From NCBI GenBank assembly GCA_934141575.1, contig CAKPCJ010000037.1, positions 1 to 8,531 on the forward strand: DNA of 8,531 nucleotides. Direction: 5' to 3'. The position numbers were made by a program, and so were the translations under genes. The DNA comes from an uncultured Bacilli bacterium (GTDB taxonomy: Bacteria; Bacillota_I; Bacilli_A; RF39; UBA660). The notes beneath the pieces were generated by a model. That model saw nothing but the letters and a program-made list of their open reading frames with translations, did not search any database and was not told the origin of the DNA. Positions 7,964-8,531 of the stretch are shown piece after piece. Numbering within the stretch: position 1 is the first letter of the stretch; every line of letters starts with the position of its first letter.

Positions 7964-8051
7964 GGGTTTGGGAGTATTCCCACAAAAGAATTTCGTATGG
8001 GAGTACAAATTCAGTGCTTGCTGGACAAAGAATTTACTCCTAACTAGTGTT
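7964..8051. other. Non-coding stretch between divergent promoters, with short repeats
   Basis: This stretch lies between the -35 boxes of the leftward and rightward promoters and has no open reading frame. It contains TGGGAGTA twice in direct orientation (7969-7976 and 7998-8005, 29 bases apart). It also has a small inverted repeat TGGGA-GTAT-TCCCA (7969-7982) and a second imperfect direct repeat (ACAAAAGAATTT at 7982-7993 and ACAAAGAATTT at 8025-8035). It is less AT-rich than the flanking promoters. Roles in regulation or as a remnant junction are both possible. Confidence 0.4.
7997..8007. repeat. Right copy of the 11-bp inverted repeat pair
   Basis: ATGGGAGTACA is the exact reverse complement of positions 129-139. 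It lies upstream of the restriction operon promoter, so the pair brackets all leftward genes of the window. No target-site duplication is evident outside the copies and no transposase is present. Confidence 0.35.
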
Positions 8052-8060
8052 TTGACACTA
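8045..8060. promoter_or_regulatory. Inverted repeat over the -35 box of the rightward promoter
   Basis: TAGTGT, four bases, ACACTA. The -35 hexamer TTGACA (8052-8057) spans the centre and right arm, a typical repressor site position. A related AAGTGTTA lies over the start of the -10 box (8070-8077). The repeat does not resemble the hsd palindrome, so a different regulator would be expected if the site is real. Confidence 0.4.
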
Positions 8061-8080
8061 TCAGTATTAAGTGTTATAAT
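8052..8080 (+). promoter_or_regulatory. Perfect consensus promoter of the leader and small gene
   Basis: TTGACA (8052-8057), a spacer of exactly 17 bases, then TATAAT (8075-8080): both hexamers match the vegetative sigma-factor consensus at every base. Transcription should start near 8087. Such a strong promoter suggests abundant RNA unless it is repressed or attenuated, and the leader downstream ends in a terminator. Confidence 0.9.
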
Positions 8081-8086
8081 CTTCTT

Positions 8087-8193
8087 AAATACAAAAGTAA
8101 ATATACAAACACTAAAGGAAAGGAGACAATTTATTTAATTTTATTTTTTATATTTTGTCTCCAATCATCGTATTTGTATATGATGATTTTTTT
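8087..8193 (+). ncRNA. Structured leader RNA of about 107 bases, possible attenuator or small RNA
   Basis: The RNA runs from the predicted start of the consensus promoter to the end of an intrinsic terminator and lies before the 56-codon gene. It can fold into an outer stem (8087-8096 with 8190-8199), a first hairpin with the 8-bp stem GGAGACAA/TTGTCTCC (8122-8129 with 8155-8162) and a 25-base AT-rich loop, and the terminator hairpin (8163-8188). The base of the first hairpin and the start of the second are directly adjacent. The segment TCTCC (8158-8162) could instead pair with GGAGG (8206-8210) of the downstream ribosome binding site, with one wobble, giving mutually exclusive folds. It contains a purine box AAGGAG (8120-8125) with no ATG, GTG or TTG at a suitable distance, so a leader peptide is not evident. 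I do not recognise a known riboswitch or T-box sequence. That it is transcribed is inferred from promoter and terminator. Confidence 0.55.
8163..8193 (+). terminator. Intrinsic terminator inside the leader
   Basis: AATCATCGTAT and ATATGATGATT form an 11-bp stem with one G-U wobble and a TTGT loop. The run TTTTTTT (8187-8193) overlaps the last two bases of the stem. It lies between the consensus promoter and the ribosome binding site of the small gene, so it would stop most transcripts before the gene unless an alternative fold or factor prevents it. Confidence 0.75.
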
Positions 8194-8216
8194 GTATTTA
8201 AGAAAGGAGGGATAAT

Positions 8217-8387
8217 ATGCAATATGTAATGTTAACATGGGAATTAGCTAGTTACTATAAACTTGGCAACGATTTGTCTTTAATACTACAAGGACGTAAA
8301 AATCCAGTACAAGTATTTATTGAATCTGGTATAAATGACTATGCAAAAAGATTTGCTTACAATTCATTAAACTATAATAATAGATAA
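8217..8387 (+). CDS. Small protein of 56 residues, unknown function
   Basis: The ATG is preceded by AAAGGAGG (8203-8210) with a six-base gap, a near-ideal ribosome binding site, and the reading frame ends at TAA. The protein starts MQYVMLTWELASYYKLGNDL and ends in YNSLNYNNR. It is rich in tyrosine and asparagine, mixed in charge, and lacks a hydrophobic segment long enough to cross a membrane, so it is probably cytosolic. The pattern WELASYYKLGNDLSLILQG could form a compact helical N-terminal half. No known family is recognised. It lies downstream of a perfect promoter and a terminator-bearing leader and upstream of a strong terminator, so it appears to be the only complete gene of its unit. 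Its divergent placement from the restriction operon could reflect functional linkage or just a neighbouring locus. The translation signals make it likely to be real despite its size. Confidence 0.75.
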   Translation: MQYVMLTWELASYYKLGNDLSLILQGRKNPVQVFIESGINDYAKRFAYNSLNYNNR

Positions 8388-8401
8388 GGATAGATAATAT
8401 G
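8386..8401 (+). repeat. Near copy of the small gene's translation start region
   Basis: AAGGATAGATAATATG (8386-8401) matches AAGGAGGGATAATATG (8204-8219) at 14 of 16 bases, differing only in two adjacent positions of the ribosome binding site. The ATG opens a frame of only five codons (MNLKT, stop at 8414-8416), which ends where the terminator stem begins. It may be a remnant of a second small gene or chance similarity. Confidence 0.35.
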
Positions 8402-8415
8402 AATTTAAAGACATA

Positions 8416-8459
8416 AAAACACTATTTAACAAGTGAATGTTAGATAGTGTTTTATTTTT
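8416..8459 (+). terminator. Terminator after the small gene
   Basis: AAAACACTATTTAAC and GTTAGATAGTGTTTT form a 15-bp stem with one U-G wobble around the loop AAGTGAAT, followed by ATTTTT. It starts 28 bases after the small gene's stop codon. The A-rich left flank would also allow termination of transcripts arriving from the right. Nothing gene-like is visible between it and the window end. Confidence 0.85.
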
Positions 8460-8531
8460 AATAAAATTTCTTTAATATCATTGGATTATCTTTTACTATT
8501 TTTAAATTATATTTTATTCTTAATATCTTCT

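Larger units (their letters stand above)
8082..8204. repeat. 15-bp inverted repeats bracketing the leader
   Basis: TTCTTAAATACAAAA (8082-8096) is the exact reverse complement of TTTTGTATTTAAGAA (8190-8204). The left copy begins one base after the -10 box and covers the transcription start. The right copy covers the terminator T-run and ends at the ribosome binding site of the small gene. In RNA starting at 8087, bases 8087-8096 can pair with 8190-8199, closing a multi-branched structure over two internal hairpins. Confidence 0.75.

Noticed and set aside
7900..8204. CRISPR array or leader, because several repeats cluster here
   Set aside because: The repeats are inverted or irregular, differ in sequence and are not separated by uniform spacers; no cas gene is present.
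8155..8229. Open frame starting with TTG and overlapping the start of the 56-codon gene, as a possible leader peptide
   Set aside because: No ribosome binding site precedes the TTG at a suitable distance, and the frame runs through the terminator hairpin.
8087..8387. Type III toxin-antitoxin system (repeat RNA, terminator, toxin)
   Set aside because: The order of parts fits, but the leader has no tandem repeats of about 35 bases and the protein, at 56 residues, is far shorter than ToxN-type toxins.

Overview
The window is very AT-rich (roughly a quarter G+C by eye). It has strong AGGAGG-type ribosome binding sites, two genes that appear to start with TTG, and promoters matching the vegetative sigma-factor consensus. 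Together these point to a low-GC Firmicute, most likely a clostridial relative; the species cannot be fixed from the sequence. There are no rRNA, tRNA, CRISPR, transposase or integrase genes.

The core is a complete leftward (minus-strand) type I restriction-modification operon. In transcription order it holds a small XRE-type helix-turn-helix regulator (7883-7533), hsdM (7521-5794), hsdS (5801-4527, overlapping hsdM by 8 bases) and hsdR (4523-1539). A hairpin terminator follows at 1530-1494. A well-formed promoter (TTGATT, 17 bases, TATACT) reads into the operon. A perfect 36-bp palindrome abuts its -10 box and covers the predicted start point, so the first gene probably represses its own operon. 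HsdM and HsdS would form the methyltransferase, HsdR adds the nuclease and translocase, and HsdS sets the DNA target. All catalytic motifs checked are intact.

Downstream of hsdR, still on the minus strand, is a 421-residue protein that I do not recognise (1431-166). It has its own strong ribosome binding site, a possible palindromic control site upstream and its own terminator (135-113). Its position beside a restriction system suggests, but does not show, a role in defence.

To the right of the operon is a divergent plus-strand unit. It has a perfect consensus promoter (TTGACA, 17 bases, TATAAT, 8052-8080) and a leader of about 107 bases that ends in an intrinsic terminator (8163-8193). An excellent ribosome binding site, a 56-codon open reading frame (8217-8387) and a second strong terminator (8416-8459) follow. 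The layout looks like an attenuated or small-RNA-producing unit controlling a tiny protein, and it is the least explained part of the window. The stretch between the divergent promoters (7964-8051) carries short repeats but no gene. The outer ends (1-112 and 8460-8531) show no gene.
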